Shown one piece after another: positions 9,001 to 15,944 of a DNA stretch of 41,838 nt. Origin of the DNA: Desulfobaccales bacterium (lineage in GTDB: Bacteria; Desulfobacterota; Desulfobaccia; Desulfobaccales; 0-14-0-80-60-11); NCBI GenBank assembly GCA_030694005.1, contig JAUXZG010000104.1:1-41838 (forward strand), written 5' to 3'. Within the stretch, counting starts at the first letter, position 1, and every line of letters begins with the position of its first letter. The notes beneath the pieces were generated by a model. The model did no database searches and was not told the DNA's origin. It saw nothing but the letters and a program-made list of their open reading frames with translations. Made by a program: the position numbers and the translations under genes.

Positions 9001-9210
9001 AGGGCCGCATTAGTGGTTGCATGGTACCGACAAGCACCTTGGAACGATGGAGATCTCGTTCGGGTAATTGCGGATGTAATAGAACCGGGTGATGCCGATT
9101 ATACCATGCGCGATCTCTTGGAGAACCTTGGCGACGCAGGAAGACAAGTACTGCAGAAATTGAGGGAGAAGAAAGACGAAGCGCACAAGAAACCTCGCAA
9201 GAGGCGATAA
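6049..9210 (+). CDS. Mrr-like nuclease-NACHT NTPase fusion (candidate bNACHT antiphage protein)
   Basis: This 1053-aa protein starts with a restriction-endonuclease-like domain (about residues 15-140) that has the PD-(D/E)XK signature D47 (GRELDIQG) and E62-C63-K64 (VVAECKAH). A linker domain ends in a YRQWLGEECG... / ERLFVPLK stretch like that preceding NACHT modules. The NACHT ATPase follows: Walker A GGGKST at 322-327, Walker B LLLVDGLDEI at 407-416, ENPLLLTTLL, and FRHLTFQEYLAAR at about 642-654. The last 370 residues look alpha-helical with a basic tail and match nothing I recognise; they may form the sensor. Bacterial NACHT proteins with N-terminal nucleases are known single-gene phage defences related to NLR immune proteins, and this role is inferred here. 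The gene has lower GC than its neighbours by eye, runs opposite to them, and separates tamA from tamB. Confidence 0.85.
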   Translation: MDASLRILASTNNARGDLFTRLIKDLFFALGYDDLRLNVHKTGRELDIQGQHRIEPRRVVAECKAHTAKMGGDELNKFLGVLTRERKKNAPTPVTGYFVSLSGFTETGIQQEEETGDDRVILLKAEQVISELERSRVLVGRTVAAERAGQCAHHGGLTDAVLEDAELLGHERGYLWAIHYSRNKELTHFALIHADGTPLAEPVAREVIDADRQCSGILHSLHYLAPAPPPPERAKLAAEAITRYRQWLGEECGFIQLDGLPADTDLSATRMKLERLFVPLKAYYLSEPKDETDKEAEGENKVLPIGEMLSESTHLALLATPGGGKSTLLKRLAIAYAFPERRVEVSDDLPDRSWLPLFLRCRELRDRAYRPILEILDDLPRHAGMNELEAGAFRESVHEILRAGRALLLVDGLDEISEEGARQVFANNLRTFLAVFPKAAIVVASREAGFRLVAGVVASACVRAKLAPFDKHDVQQLCERWHLQVVGDNEKVRTDARDLARTIWQNERIRTLAENPLLLTTLLVIKRWIGELPRNRAALYREAVRVLIRTWNVEGYAPLDEEETLAQLSYVACAMMEQGTQRIGQKALTRLLQQARQELEAELHFVAISATGFIERIEYRSSLLMQTGHDILEGEFQPVYEFRHLTFQEYLAARGYVEEQYPGRAEGQALLHLLEPHFEDERWREVVALSAVLAGRRAEPIMKRLAAVCANIEWLQRDPRESGRPQVILLKQCLLDEVQVTTPTLRAALEQVARHVRDVPIEPIRKKGTGMEQESALIRLRRGKYGTLLQQVTEDSYLSGRKNWEEYELAIADLAFEEQFQSSARVQMSASVSHSLLKAIETGERIEKVRAALVGMRLAFSARHRDPRSEPARPDELFQPLRDAICGMLNPNDPPLALAASWALAWIGDTRRCTAAIDLASMLCLYQIWKDSPWQELSRFAAWAFAAQPLLPRDTFSKDVWGSCDAFLEKASGHEKSRKGRISQRAALVVAWYRQAPWNDGDLVRVIADVIEPGDADYTMRDLLENLGDAGRQVLQKLREKKDEAHKKPRKRR

Positions 9211-9571
9211 CGATCCTCCCTCAGCGCCTGCGTCATTCCGGAACGCTTAAGGAATTGCCAAGACTACCCCGGCCCAACCAGCCGGATGCAGGCGCCGGTT
9301 TACATCCGCGCCTGATCCGCAGCCATATTACAAGGCAGGGTCATGATTACTGCCTGCCTTTTCATTTTCCCTTTAAATAATTTGAACCTAAGAGAAAGGG
9401 TCTATAATCTGTCGATAGCTTGCCAATATATGTACATTTCACTAGGTTGCGTTATCATCACAATATTTAATAACTTACCTCTATCTTGAAGGGAAAGGAT
9501 GTCAGACCAAGGCTTAGCTGTCACAATTTATTTTAAGGAAGGATTTTCAGCTTCCCACCGAAAACTCTTCC
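9211..9571 (+). other. Spacer between the NACHT gene and tamA, no gene seen
   Basis: These 361 bp lie between two convergent genes. They hold the terminator at 9332-9365. Near 9540-9562 a short GGAAG/CTTCC hairpin, read on the minus strand and followed by TTAAAAT, may end tamA transcription. No coding frame is convincing. The right edge of the putative insertion probably lies here, but no boundary repeat was found. Confidence 0.5.
9332..9365 (+). terminator. Probable intrinsic terminator after the NACHT gene
   Basis: AAGGCAGG pairs with CCTGCCTT across a 13-nt loop and is followed by a short T-rich run. It lies about 120 nt downstream of the NACHT gene stop codon. The long loop and short T tract make it moderate in strength. 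Confidence 0.5.
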
Positions 9572-11470
9572 CTAAAACGCCTGGCCGATGGTGAAATGGA
9601 AGTGATAGCGGTCCTTGGTGGGATCGATGGGGTTCAGAGGGAAACCGATGTCCAGCCCCAGGGGACCGATGAAGGTATGATAGCGCAGGCCGAAACCGGA
9701 AGAGTACTTCAATTGGCCCGGGTCCGTATCGCGCACCTTGAGAAAGACATTGCCGAAATCCAGAAAGGCCACGGCGCGGAATTCCTTATAAATGGGAATG
9801 CGGGCCTCAAGAGAACCTTCCAGGAGGGATTCCCCCCCCATAGGATTGCCGCTGGCGTTGCGGGGGCCCAGGTAATCCAGGCGATAACCCCGCACGCTGT
9901 TGATGCCGCCGGCGAAAAAGCGCCGGAAGATGGGAATGTCCGCAGTGGCCTGGATGGGCTCAATGATGCCGAACTTGACCCGTCCGGCCAGGATGAAGTT
10001 CGTACCTCCCAGGCTCTGGTAACGGCGCGCATCCAGCACCGAGCGGACGAACTGCATGTTGGAGCCGAGAAAATCCGGGGCAACCTCCTCATCCAGCGCC
10101 AGCATCCCGCCGCGATGCGGGTCCAGAGGGTTATCCATAGTGTCCTGCCGCAGGCCCAACAGCACCATGGAGGCCCGGTAGAGTTTCCCCGGCTGGGTCT
10201 CGCTTAAGAGGATCAGGGTTTCCGCCGGAATGTTGAAAGGCCGGGCGAACTCCAGACCATGTCCCAGATACCCCCGAAAACGCCAGGGCAGGTCCCGCTG
10301 CAGACGGGCATTGGTAAAAACGGCCTTATCGGTAAATCCCGGCAAATAACGGCGGATCAGGCCGCTCTGGAGAATCAGGTCATTATTAGTAGATAAGATC
10401 AAGGGGTTGAAGAAGGTGCCCTGCACCCGGTTTTCCAACTTGGAGTATTTGCCTTCCAGGTCAAGCATGCGGCCGCCCCCGCCGAAATTACGGAAGCGCA
10501 GAGCCAGCCGCGCCCTGAACTCATCCTCATCCCCATATCCCAGCCCCACCTTTAAAGACCTCTGCTTCTTCTCCTGGACCTCCACCAAGATAGGAATGTG
10601 GCGTTCCTCCTGGGGCACCTCTTCCGGGGTAAGCAGGACGCTTCTGAAAAGGTCCAGGCCATAAATCCGCTGCTGGCTTTCATAAAGCTCTTTTAAGGAG
10701 AAGGGGGCGCCTTTTTTGAAGGTCAATTGGCGCAGGATTACCCTATCCGGGGTTTCCGGCTCTCCCTTTACTTTGACTTCCCCAAAATAGCAGAAAGGCC
10801 CAGGCTTCACGGTGAGGTTAATCTCCGCCGTATCTTGCTCTTCATCCAGGATGACCTGGCCTTCCACCTTGGCCCGGGGATAGCCGTGATCCACTAAGTG
10901 GTTCAGGTACAGCCGTTTTAAGGCATCATAGGTTGTTTCTTCGAAACGGTCACCGGGGTTAAGGGGACTTTTCCCCTTAAGTGCGGAGAGATTCGGGGGG
11001 ACTTCAGCGGGAGCCAGGGTAACTTCCACCCGGGTAACCTCCACCCAGGGCCCCTCCACGACGGTGAGCTGCACCTCTACCCGGCCCTCCTCGGTCTCGT
11101 GGACCTGGGGGGTGATCTTCGTATGGTAAAACCCATACCGGCGGTACACGGCCTTTAAGCGCTCCACATCGGCTTCTATATCTTCGGGTTTAAATACCGG
11201 AGGTTTCTTCCAGGGCCAGCGGGAAGGCAGGGGCATGGACAGCTCTTCCTTGAGCTTCTTAACCGGAATGGTCTTGGCCCCGGTGATCTTTAAGGAACGC
11301 AGTATCGGAGTGAGGGGAGCTTCGGGCACCGGTTCGGCCGGCACGCTGCCTGCGGTTCCTAAAAGGATAATTACCAAGAGACAGAGGAGCTTGGGGGATG
11401 GGGCCAGGGGTCGCGCTCCCCTGGCCCTCCCCCCAACCTCACCCTTAACTGATAAACCAGAAACTCGCAT
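9572..11470 (-). CDS. tamA: Outer-membrane Omp85-family assembly protein TamA
   Basis: This 632-aa BamA/TamA-type protein has an N-terminal hydrophobic export segment (LLCLLVIILLGTAGSVPA), then about three POTRA domains (residues about 55-300). A 16-strand-type beta barrel (about 305-632) follows, with the lid-loop motif FFAGGINSVRGY and a C-terminal phenylalanine. It would pair with TamB, whose gene lies downstream on the same strand beyond the NACHT/DUF559 block. The start is 20 nt after the stop of the helicase gene, without a clear ribosome binding site, so reinitiation is possible. The first 27 residues before the signal segment are unusual: they are encoded by a C-type repeat hairpin (GEVGGRARGARPLAPSPK). 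No alternative ATG lies inside. A BamA-like role without TamB is less likely. Confidence 0.9.
   Translation of the reverse strand: MRVSGLSVKGEVGGRARGARPLAPSPKLLCLLVIILLGTAGSVPAEPVPEAPLTPILRSLKITGAKTIPVKKLKEELSMPLPSRWPWKKPPVFKPEDIEADVERLKAVYRRYGFYHTKITPQVHETEEGRVEVQLTVVEGPWVEVTRVEVTLAPAEVPPNLSALKGKSPLNPGDRFEETTYDALKRLYLNHLVDHGYPRAKVEGQVILDEEQDTAEINLTVKPGPFCYFGEVKVKGEPETPDRVILRQLTFKKGAPFSLKELYESQQRIYGLDLFRSVLLTPEEVPQEERHIPILVEVQEKKQRSLKVGLGYGDEDEFRARLALRFRNFGGGGRMLDLEGKYSKLENRVQGTFFNPLILSTNNDLILQSGLIRRYLPGFTDKAVFTNARLQRDLPWRFRGYLGHGLEFARPFNIPAETLILLSETQPGKLYRASMVLLGLRQDTMDNPLDPHRGGMLALDEEVAPDFLGSNMQFVRSVLDARRYQSLGGTNFILAGRVKFGIIEPIQATADIPIFRRFFAGGINSVRGYRLDYLGPRNASGNPMGGESLLEGSLEARIPIYKEFRAVAFLDFGNVFLKVRDTDPGQLKYSSGFGLRYHTFIGPLGLDIGFPLNPIDPTKDRYHFHFTIGQAF
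11390..11436 (+). repeat. C-type hairpin inside the 5' end of tamA
   Basis: TTGGGGGATGGGGCCAGGGG pairs imperfectly with TCCCCTGGCCCTCCCCCCAA. It has the same composition as the C hairpins of the composite repeats (GGGGGGAGGGC...CAGGGACC). It lies within the tamA reading frame and encodes most of the residues before the signal peptide. Confidence 0.7.
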
Positions 11471-11490
11471 TCGATATGGGTAAGCTACGC

Positions 11491-14472
11491 TTATCTCGCC
11501 CTCTTGGCGTGGGTCCTGATCTCGGGGAACAGGTGGGGTTGTCTTCCCTGGCGCGCCGCAGCTGCCGAAGAGATTTCCGGCCGGTGCAGCAGCTCCTGAG
11601 GAATGGCTTGGACCAAGGGGGACAACCGGGTGCGGCGCCTTTGGCCCCCCAGGGTCCGCACCCGGGCCCGGGTAAGGAAGACCTGTCGGGAGGCCCGGGT
11701 GAGGCCCACATAAAAAAGGCGGCTTTCCTCCTCGGCGTCAGCGGAGCCGTCCCCAGGCGGTTCATAGGGGATAAGGCCCTTTTCGCACCCGGCGATAAAG
11801 ACATAAGGAAACTCCAGCCCCTTGGCGGCGTGCAGGGTGAGGAGTTTAACCCTTTCCGCCACCAGGTCCAGGCCGTCCCATTCCGGGCCCACCCCTTCCC
11901 GGGCCTGCTGGCAAGGGATGCCGGCCTCCGTCAACCGCCGTTCCAGTTCCGGGCCCAGGGCATGGAGACGATAAAGCACCGCCACATCCTTAAACCCGGC
12001 CTTGGCCATGGGATCCTGATACCTAAGGTGGGTGTCTTCCAGGGCCAGGTGGCTCAGCCTCCCCACCAGTTTCTCGATCTGGCGAGCGATGGCCTGGGCC
12101 TCGACCCCCTCCGAGGCCACCTCCATAAGGACTACCGGCCGGTCACCGGGGCGATGCGTCATTAGGGGGGGAGGTCCGGAGCCGGCGGCCGCCCTCAGAT
12201 GCTGCGCCGCCTCCAGTACCGGGCGGGGCAAACGATAGGTTTCGTTAAACCGGCAAGACACCGCTTGCGGCCAATCTTCTAAGAAACGGGAAAAATACGC
12301 CGGGGTGGCCCCCCTAAACCCGTAAATGGCCTGGTCCGGGTCGCCGATGACCATGATCTCCGTCTGAGGTCCCGCCAGGTTCAGAAACAGGCGATATTGC
12401 GCCTCATTCAAATCCTGATACTCATCCACCAAAAGGTGCCGAAACCTCGTCCGGTAGGCCTGCCGGACTTCCGGCTGCCGACTTAAAATAAGGACCGGGC
12501 GGGCGATCAGGTCTTCATAATCCCATAATCCTTCCAGACTCAGGGCGTTCTCATAGGCCCGAAAAGCCGCCAAATATTGCGGCTCTTCCCCTTGCTCCAA
12601 ATCCTCCGGGTATTTAAGAGTCTGCTTCCATTGAATGATTTTTCTTTCCAGCCCGGCGACCGGGAGTTTATGCTGCCGGGCTGCCTGCCGGATCAAGGCG
12701 CGACGCCGTTCTTCATCCGCCACTTCCCGTTGGGGGCCGTCCTGGCCCAAAAGGATCTGATGGCCCAGGGCATGGAAGGTTTTGACCGTGAGGCGCTCCA
12801 CACCGGGAAAATTCGGGAGCAGCTCTCGGATGCGGGCCTCCATCTCTGCGGCGGCCTGCCGGGTAAAGGTGAGGGCCAGAATCGCTTCCGGGGGCACCCC
12901 CCGGCGGTCCAGGAGATAGGCCAGGCGATGGGTGAGGGCCCGAGTCTTGCCGGTGCCCGGGCCGGCCTGCACCATGAGCGGGGTTCCCAAGTGAGTCACA
13001 GCTTGCCGTTGGTCCTGGTTTAACCCGCCCAAGAGGGGATCATCCGTAAGGAAGTGGTCAGTTTCAGGTTCACGGATTTCGGCAGCCGGGTCCGCCCCAG
13101 GGTCGGTGGTTGAGGAACAGACGGGCGGCTCGCGGTCGGTCTTCCTACTTTTATTGACTGAGTCGGTGGCAAAATTGTTAGCCGCTAGACTAAAGAAGGC
13201 TCCTTGCCCCATGATGCGCCGGCGTTCTTCCTGAGTAAAAAGATGGATTTCCCCGTAAGCGCCGTCATAGCCCGGGTTAATGTGCACCTCGCCCCGACGC
13301 ATCTTGTCTATCCCGTACGCCAGCAAGCCACCGCCCTCCCGGGCCAGGTCCGTTAGGGGGACGCGGCGCAGGATATCCAACTCCGGCCCCAGCGTCTCCA
13401 GCAGGCGGAAATAGCGATGCCGCACCTTCTTGCTGCCGGCATTGACCTCCAAAACCTCCGCCAAGACCTCAAGCAAAGCAATCAAGGACTCAAAAGGCCT
13501 GGCCTCCGGAGGGGGAGAGCCAATCGGGCGGTCCGCCAGGTCCTGGACGCGGTGCATCACCCCCAAAGTCAGGGGCTTCTCACAGCGGGGGCAGCGTCCG
13601 CCCAAGGTTTTGGCTTCCTGGGGGGTAAGTCTGAGGCCGCATTGCCGATGCCCGTCCAGGTGGTACTTGCCCTCCTGGGGAAAAAATTCGAGGGTGCCCC
13701 TAAACCCGGTTTTGCGCCGGATAGCCTCGGTCAGGGCCGGATAGGTGGGGGGCACTTCAAAGAGATTGGCCTCCCGTCCTAATTTATGAGGCGAATGGGC
13801 GTCGGAGTTGGACACCAACAGGAACCGGTCCAGGGCGCTCACCTGCCAGTTCATGGCGGGATCGGAAGAAAGCCCGGTCTCTAAAGCATAGATGTGGGCT
13901 AAGGAGTCCTCAAAACAGTCCTCCAGGGAATCGAAACCGCTCTTGCTGCCCAGGACGGAGAACCAGGGGGTCCAGATGTGGGCCGGGATCACCAGGGCCT
14001 CAGGGTGGCTCTCCAGCACTAACTCCACCAGATTTCTGGCATCCAATCCCAGGATGGGCCGGCCGTCGGAGGTAACATTGCCCAGACGGCCCAGTCGCTG
14101 GGAAAGCTTGGCGGCCGCCTCCAGGCTGGGAAGCAAGAGAATCAGGTGGACCTTGCGAACCCGCCCACCCTTTTTATAAATGGTGCTAACCTCACCGGTG
14201 ATTAAAAACCTGACTGGCGGAGTCGCCTCCCAGGGAGGACCTTTAAGTCCCAAGGGCAGGGCCAGGGTAGGTTTGAGTCCATAGACGCCGTCGGCCACCG
14301 GCTCCAGTTTATCTGTCAATTCCAGGAGCCACTGCGGATGGGTACAGTCTCCGGTACCCACCACCTGCACCCCTTTATAGCGGCCCCACAGATCCAGGTG
14401 TTCCAGGTCCGCTTCCCTAGCCGTGGCGATGGAGAAGCGAGAGTGGATGTGGAGGTCGGCGATGACTTCCAT
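11491..14472 (-). CDS. EndoQ-like PHP endonuclease fused to UvrD/Rep-type helicase
   Basis: This protein of about 993 aa has two parts. Residues 1 to about 425 form a PHP domain of the EndoQ type: IADLHIHSRFS with metal-binding HxH, VGTGDCTHP, SNSDAHSP, then a zinc knuckle (HRQC...CPRC) followed by EKPLTLGVMHRVQDLADRP. EndoQ proteins nick DNA 5' of deaminated bases such as uracil and hypoxanthine. After a polar linker (about 430-480), a superfamily 1 helicase follows: Walker A AGPGTGKTR at about 502-510, TFTRQAAAEME, DEYQD Walker B, GDPDQAIYGFRGA, and VKLLTLHAAKGLEFPYVF. The helicase is shorter than standalone UvrD and ends in a basic tail. The ORF track begins at GTG 14490; ATG 14472 matches the family N-terminus better. 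Coupled lesion nicking and unwinding is inferred. Confidence 0.88.
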   Translation of the reverse strand: MEVIADLHIHSRFSIATAREADLEHLDLWGRYKGVQVVGTGDCTHPQWLLELTDKLEPVADGVYGLKPTLALPLGLKGPPWEATPPVRFLITGEVSTIYKKGGRVRKVHLILLLPSLEAAAKLSQRLGRLGNVTSDGRPILGLDARNLVELVLESHPEALVIPAHIWTPWFSVLGSKSGFDSLEDCFEDSLAHIYALETGLSSDPAMNWQVSALDRFLLVSNSDAHSPHKLGREANLFEVPPTYPALTEAIRRKTGFRGTLEFFPQEGKYHLDGHRQCGLRLTPQEAKTLGGRCPRCEKPLTLGVMHRVQDLADRPIGSPPPEARPFESLIALLEVLAEVLEVNAGSKKVRHRYFRLLETLGPELDILRRVPLTDLAREGGGLLAYGIDKMRRGEVHINPGYDGAYGEIHLFTQEERRRIMGQGAFFSLAANNFATDSVNKSRKTDREPPVCSSTTDPGADPAAEIREPETDHFLTDDPLLGGLNQDQRQAVTHLGTPLMVQAGPGTGKTRALTHRLAYLLDRRGVPPEAILALTFTRQAAAEMEARIRELLPNFPGVERLTVKTFHALGHQILLGQDGPQREVADEERRRALIRQAARQHKLPVAGLERKIIQWKQTLKYPEDLEQGEEPQYLAAFRAYENALSLEGLWDYEDLIARPVLILSRQPEVRQAYRTRFRHLLVDEYQDLNEAQYRLFLNLAGPQTEIMVIGDPDQAIYGFRGATPAYFSRFLEDWPQAVSCRFNETYRLPRPVLEAAQHLRAAAGSGPPPLMTHRPGDRPVVLMEVASEGVEAQAIARQIEKLVGRLSHLALEDTHLRYQDPMAKAGFKDVAVLYRLHALGPELERRLTEAGIPCQQAREGVGPEWDGLDLVAERVKLLTLHAAKGLEFPYVFIAGCEKGLIPYEPPGDGSADAEEESRLFYVGLTRASRQVFLTRARVRTLGGQRRRTRLSPLVQAIPQELLHRPEISSAAAARQGRQPHLFPEIRTHAKRAR

Positions 14473-14643
14473 GGGTTCCCAGCTTACCACAAATTATGGC
14501 GGGATGCCAGAAACTGTAAGTTTGGGGGGCCAGGGAGGGGGGGTGCCCCCCTCACGGCCATCTCCTGACCACGGCGGTGGAGGGGACAGGCGCGAGAAAA
14601 AGTGAGCAACCCGTTCTTTCTTTAACATTATTTCAATTTCAGT

Positions 14644-14672
14644 TTGACATTTCCAAATTATTTTGTTAATGA
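14644..14672 (+). promoter_or_regulatory. Possible promoter of the cold-shock transcript
   Basis: A perfect -35 TTGACA (14644-14649) is followed after 17 nt by TAATGA, a weak -10. It would place the transcript start near 14680 and give a leader of about 150 nt, which is typical of cold-shock mRNAs. Confidence 0.4.
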
Positions 14673-14724
14673 CAACCAGGTTAGCATGTCAGACTGAAAG
14701 CAGGGCCGCGGGCCCTGGAAGTAA

Positions 14725-14761
14725 ATCGGAAGGGTATGCTAAATGCCTTCCGATTTTTTTT
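14725..14761 (+). terminator. Intrinsic terminator or attenuator in the csp leader
   Basis: A 9-bp perfect stem, ATCGGAAGG/CCTTCCGAT, is followed directly by eight or more T residues. No gene precedes it on this strand, so it would end a short leader RNA of about 80 nt starting at the upstream promoter. It could control read-through into the cold-shock gene. Confidence 0.75.
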
Positions 14762-14831
14762 GTTTGACTGCTCTCGCGGTCCTGCTCCTAGAGCAGGAAA
14801 GGGTTCAATATTTTTAGGAGGTTTTTCGGTA

Positions 14832-15035
14832 ATGAAGGAGAGAGGAAAGGTTAAATGGTTTAATGACTCCAAGGGATTTGGCTTTATTTCCCGAGAGAAT
14901 GGCCCGGATGTATTTGTGCACCATAGTGCCATCCAGGGCGAAGGCTTTCGTTCCCTGTCAGAAGACCAGGAGGTGGAGTTTGAGGTGGTCCAGGGTCAGA
15001 AGGGGCCCCAGGCACAGAACGTCGTAAAACTTTAA
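14832..15035 (+). CDS. Cold-shock domain protein
   Basis: This 67-aa CspA-family protein has the nucleic-acid-binding motifs [15 protein letters not shown] (RNP1, KGFGFI) and DVFVHHSAI (RNP2), so it acts as an RNA/ssDNA-binding chaperone in the cytoplasm. The ORF track extends it upstream to 14736, but the true start is ATG 14832, placed by the strong AGGAGG ribosome binding site about 10 nt before it and by family length. The leader contains a terminator and a hairpin, suggesting control at the RNA level. It is followed on the same strand by a small basic protein and an RRM protein, both probably RNA-related. Confidence 0.95.
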   Translation: MKERGKVKWFNDSKGFGFISRENGPDVFVHHSAIQGEGFRSLSEDQEVEFEVVQGQKGPQAQNVVKL

Positions 15036-15056
15036 GTTGTTAATGTCTGATGTGCG

Positions 15057-15087
15057 GAACTCCGGCGGTCGTAAGACCCCGGAGTTC
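15057..15087 (+). other. Strong intergenic hairpin after csp
   Basis: GAACTCCGG-C-GGTC pairs with GACC-CCGGAGTTC around a GTAA loop. It sits 20 nt after the cold-shock gene stop and 30 nt before the next ATG. No T run follows, so it looks more like an mRNA processing or stability element than a terminator. Confidence 0.5.
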
Positions 15088-15118
15088 TACCGTCTTAAAG
15101 CCCCTTGGAGGTAAAACC

Positions 15119-15265
15119 ATGGCACGGAACCGCTATGGCTGGGAAAAGCGCGCCAAAGAGATCGCCCGCAAGCAAAAAAGCGAAGAAAAATTAAAACGCC
15201 GCCAGAACAAAGTCCAGACAGGTCCTAAAGAGGAAAGCTCAGAGACGGTGGCCGAAGAAAGCTAG
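15119..15265 (+). CDS. Small basic conserved protein (MARNRYGWEKR type)
   Basis: This 48-aa protein is very rich in lysine, arginine and glutamate; it begins MARNRYGWEKRAKEIARKQK and continues as a charged helix. I recall similar short proteins in other proteobacteria beside cold-shock or RNA-binding genes, but I know of no assigned function. A ribosome binding site (GGAGG, 7 nt before ATG 15119) fixes the start; the longer ORF-track version from 15050 is not supported. Its charge and neighbours suggest RNA or ribosome association, which is inference. Confidence 0.75.
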   Translation: MARNRYGWEKRAKEIARKQKSEEKLKRRQNKVQTGPKEESSETVAEES

Positions 15266-15351
15266 AGGTCGGCGCGAAACTTGCCCCCAGCCAAGATAAG
15301 CCCGGTAAACCGGGAACCCTTAGCAGAATCATCAATGATCGAGGAGAAGAT

Positions 15352-15639
15352 ATGAGTATGAAATTGTTTGTGGGCAATCTGCCCCACCAGATGACCGAAG
15401 ACCAGTTACGGGACATTTTTTCTGAGGCCGGACAGGTGGCCTCGGCCAAAATTATCACGGACCGACACACCGGCCAGCCCCGGGGGTTTGGTTTTGTGGA
15501 GATGGAGACGAAGCTGGAAGGCCAGAAGGCCATCTCCATGATCAATGGCCGGGTCGTGGAAGGCCGCGCCCTGGCAGTCAATGAAGCCAGGCCGCAACAG
15601 AGGAGCTCATCCGGCAATCGCGGTCGCGGCTATCGTTGA
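15352..15639 (+). CDS. RRM-domain RNA-binding protein
   Basis: This 95-aa protein carries a single RNA recognition motif: RNP2 KLFVGNLP near the N-terminus and RNP1 RGFGFVEM at about residues 44-51. A short Arg/Gly/Ser-rich tail (SSGNRGRGYR) follows. It resembles the glycine-rich RNA-binding proteins of cyanobacteria and deltaproteobacteria. The purine-rich GAGGAGAAG before ATG 15352 is a good ribosome binding site; ATG 15358 is an alternative. It closes a probable unit with the cold-shock and small basic protein genes, and an intrinsic terminator follows. Confidence 0.93.
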   Translation: MSMKLFVGNLPHQMTEDQLRDIFSEAGQVASAKIITDRHTGQPRGFGFVEMETKLEGQKAISMINGRVVEGRALAVNEARPQQRSSSGNRGRGYR

Positions 15640-15701
15640 TGGCACCCCCCCTTTGCTAGCAGAAATGGGGGGCTGGTTTAGAAAAATAACTTGAGCAAAG
15701 G

Positions 15702-15736
15702 ACCGGCAGGGACTTATGACCTTGCCGGTTTTTTTG
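15702..15736 (+). terminator. Intrinsic terminator after the RRM gene
   Basis: ACCGGCAGGG pairs with CCTTGCCGGT (one mismatch) around a short loop and is followed by seven T residues. It lies about 65 nt after the RRM stop codon. Confidence 0.85.
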
Positions 15737-15944
15737 TCTTGTCCAGAAAAAAATAGGGGGAGACTGGTAAACAAGCAGTTATTAGGGCTTGAGGCTAAAA
15801 TTTTCCCTAACCCTCGCGGCTGCTGAAGACATGTAAGCACTACCTACCCTATTGGCCGTATTTTTGGGGCTGGTGTGGCGTTTCAGCAATACTTTTACAA
15901 AGTTTTTACCGCCCATGAGGCGATTTTAAGCCTTGATAGCCTTT

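Larger units (their letters stand above)
14473..14831 (+). other. Divergent spacer and cold-shock gene leader
   Basis: About 360 bp lie between the divergent helicase and cold-shock genes. A partial C-type G/C-run palindrome sits near 14520-14555. A promoter candidate (14644-14672) and an intrinsic terminator (14725-14761) follow. Next comes a hairpin with arms CCTGCTC/GAGCAGG (about 14780-14800), and finally the ribosome binding site AGGAGG at about 14816. No reading frame is supported. Confidence 0.55.
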
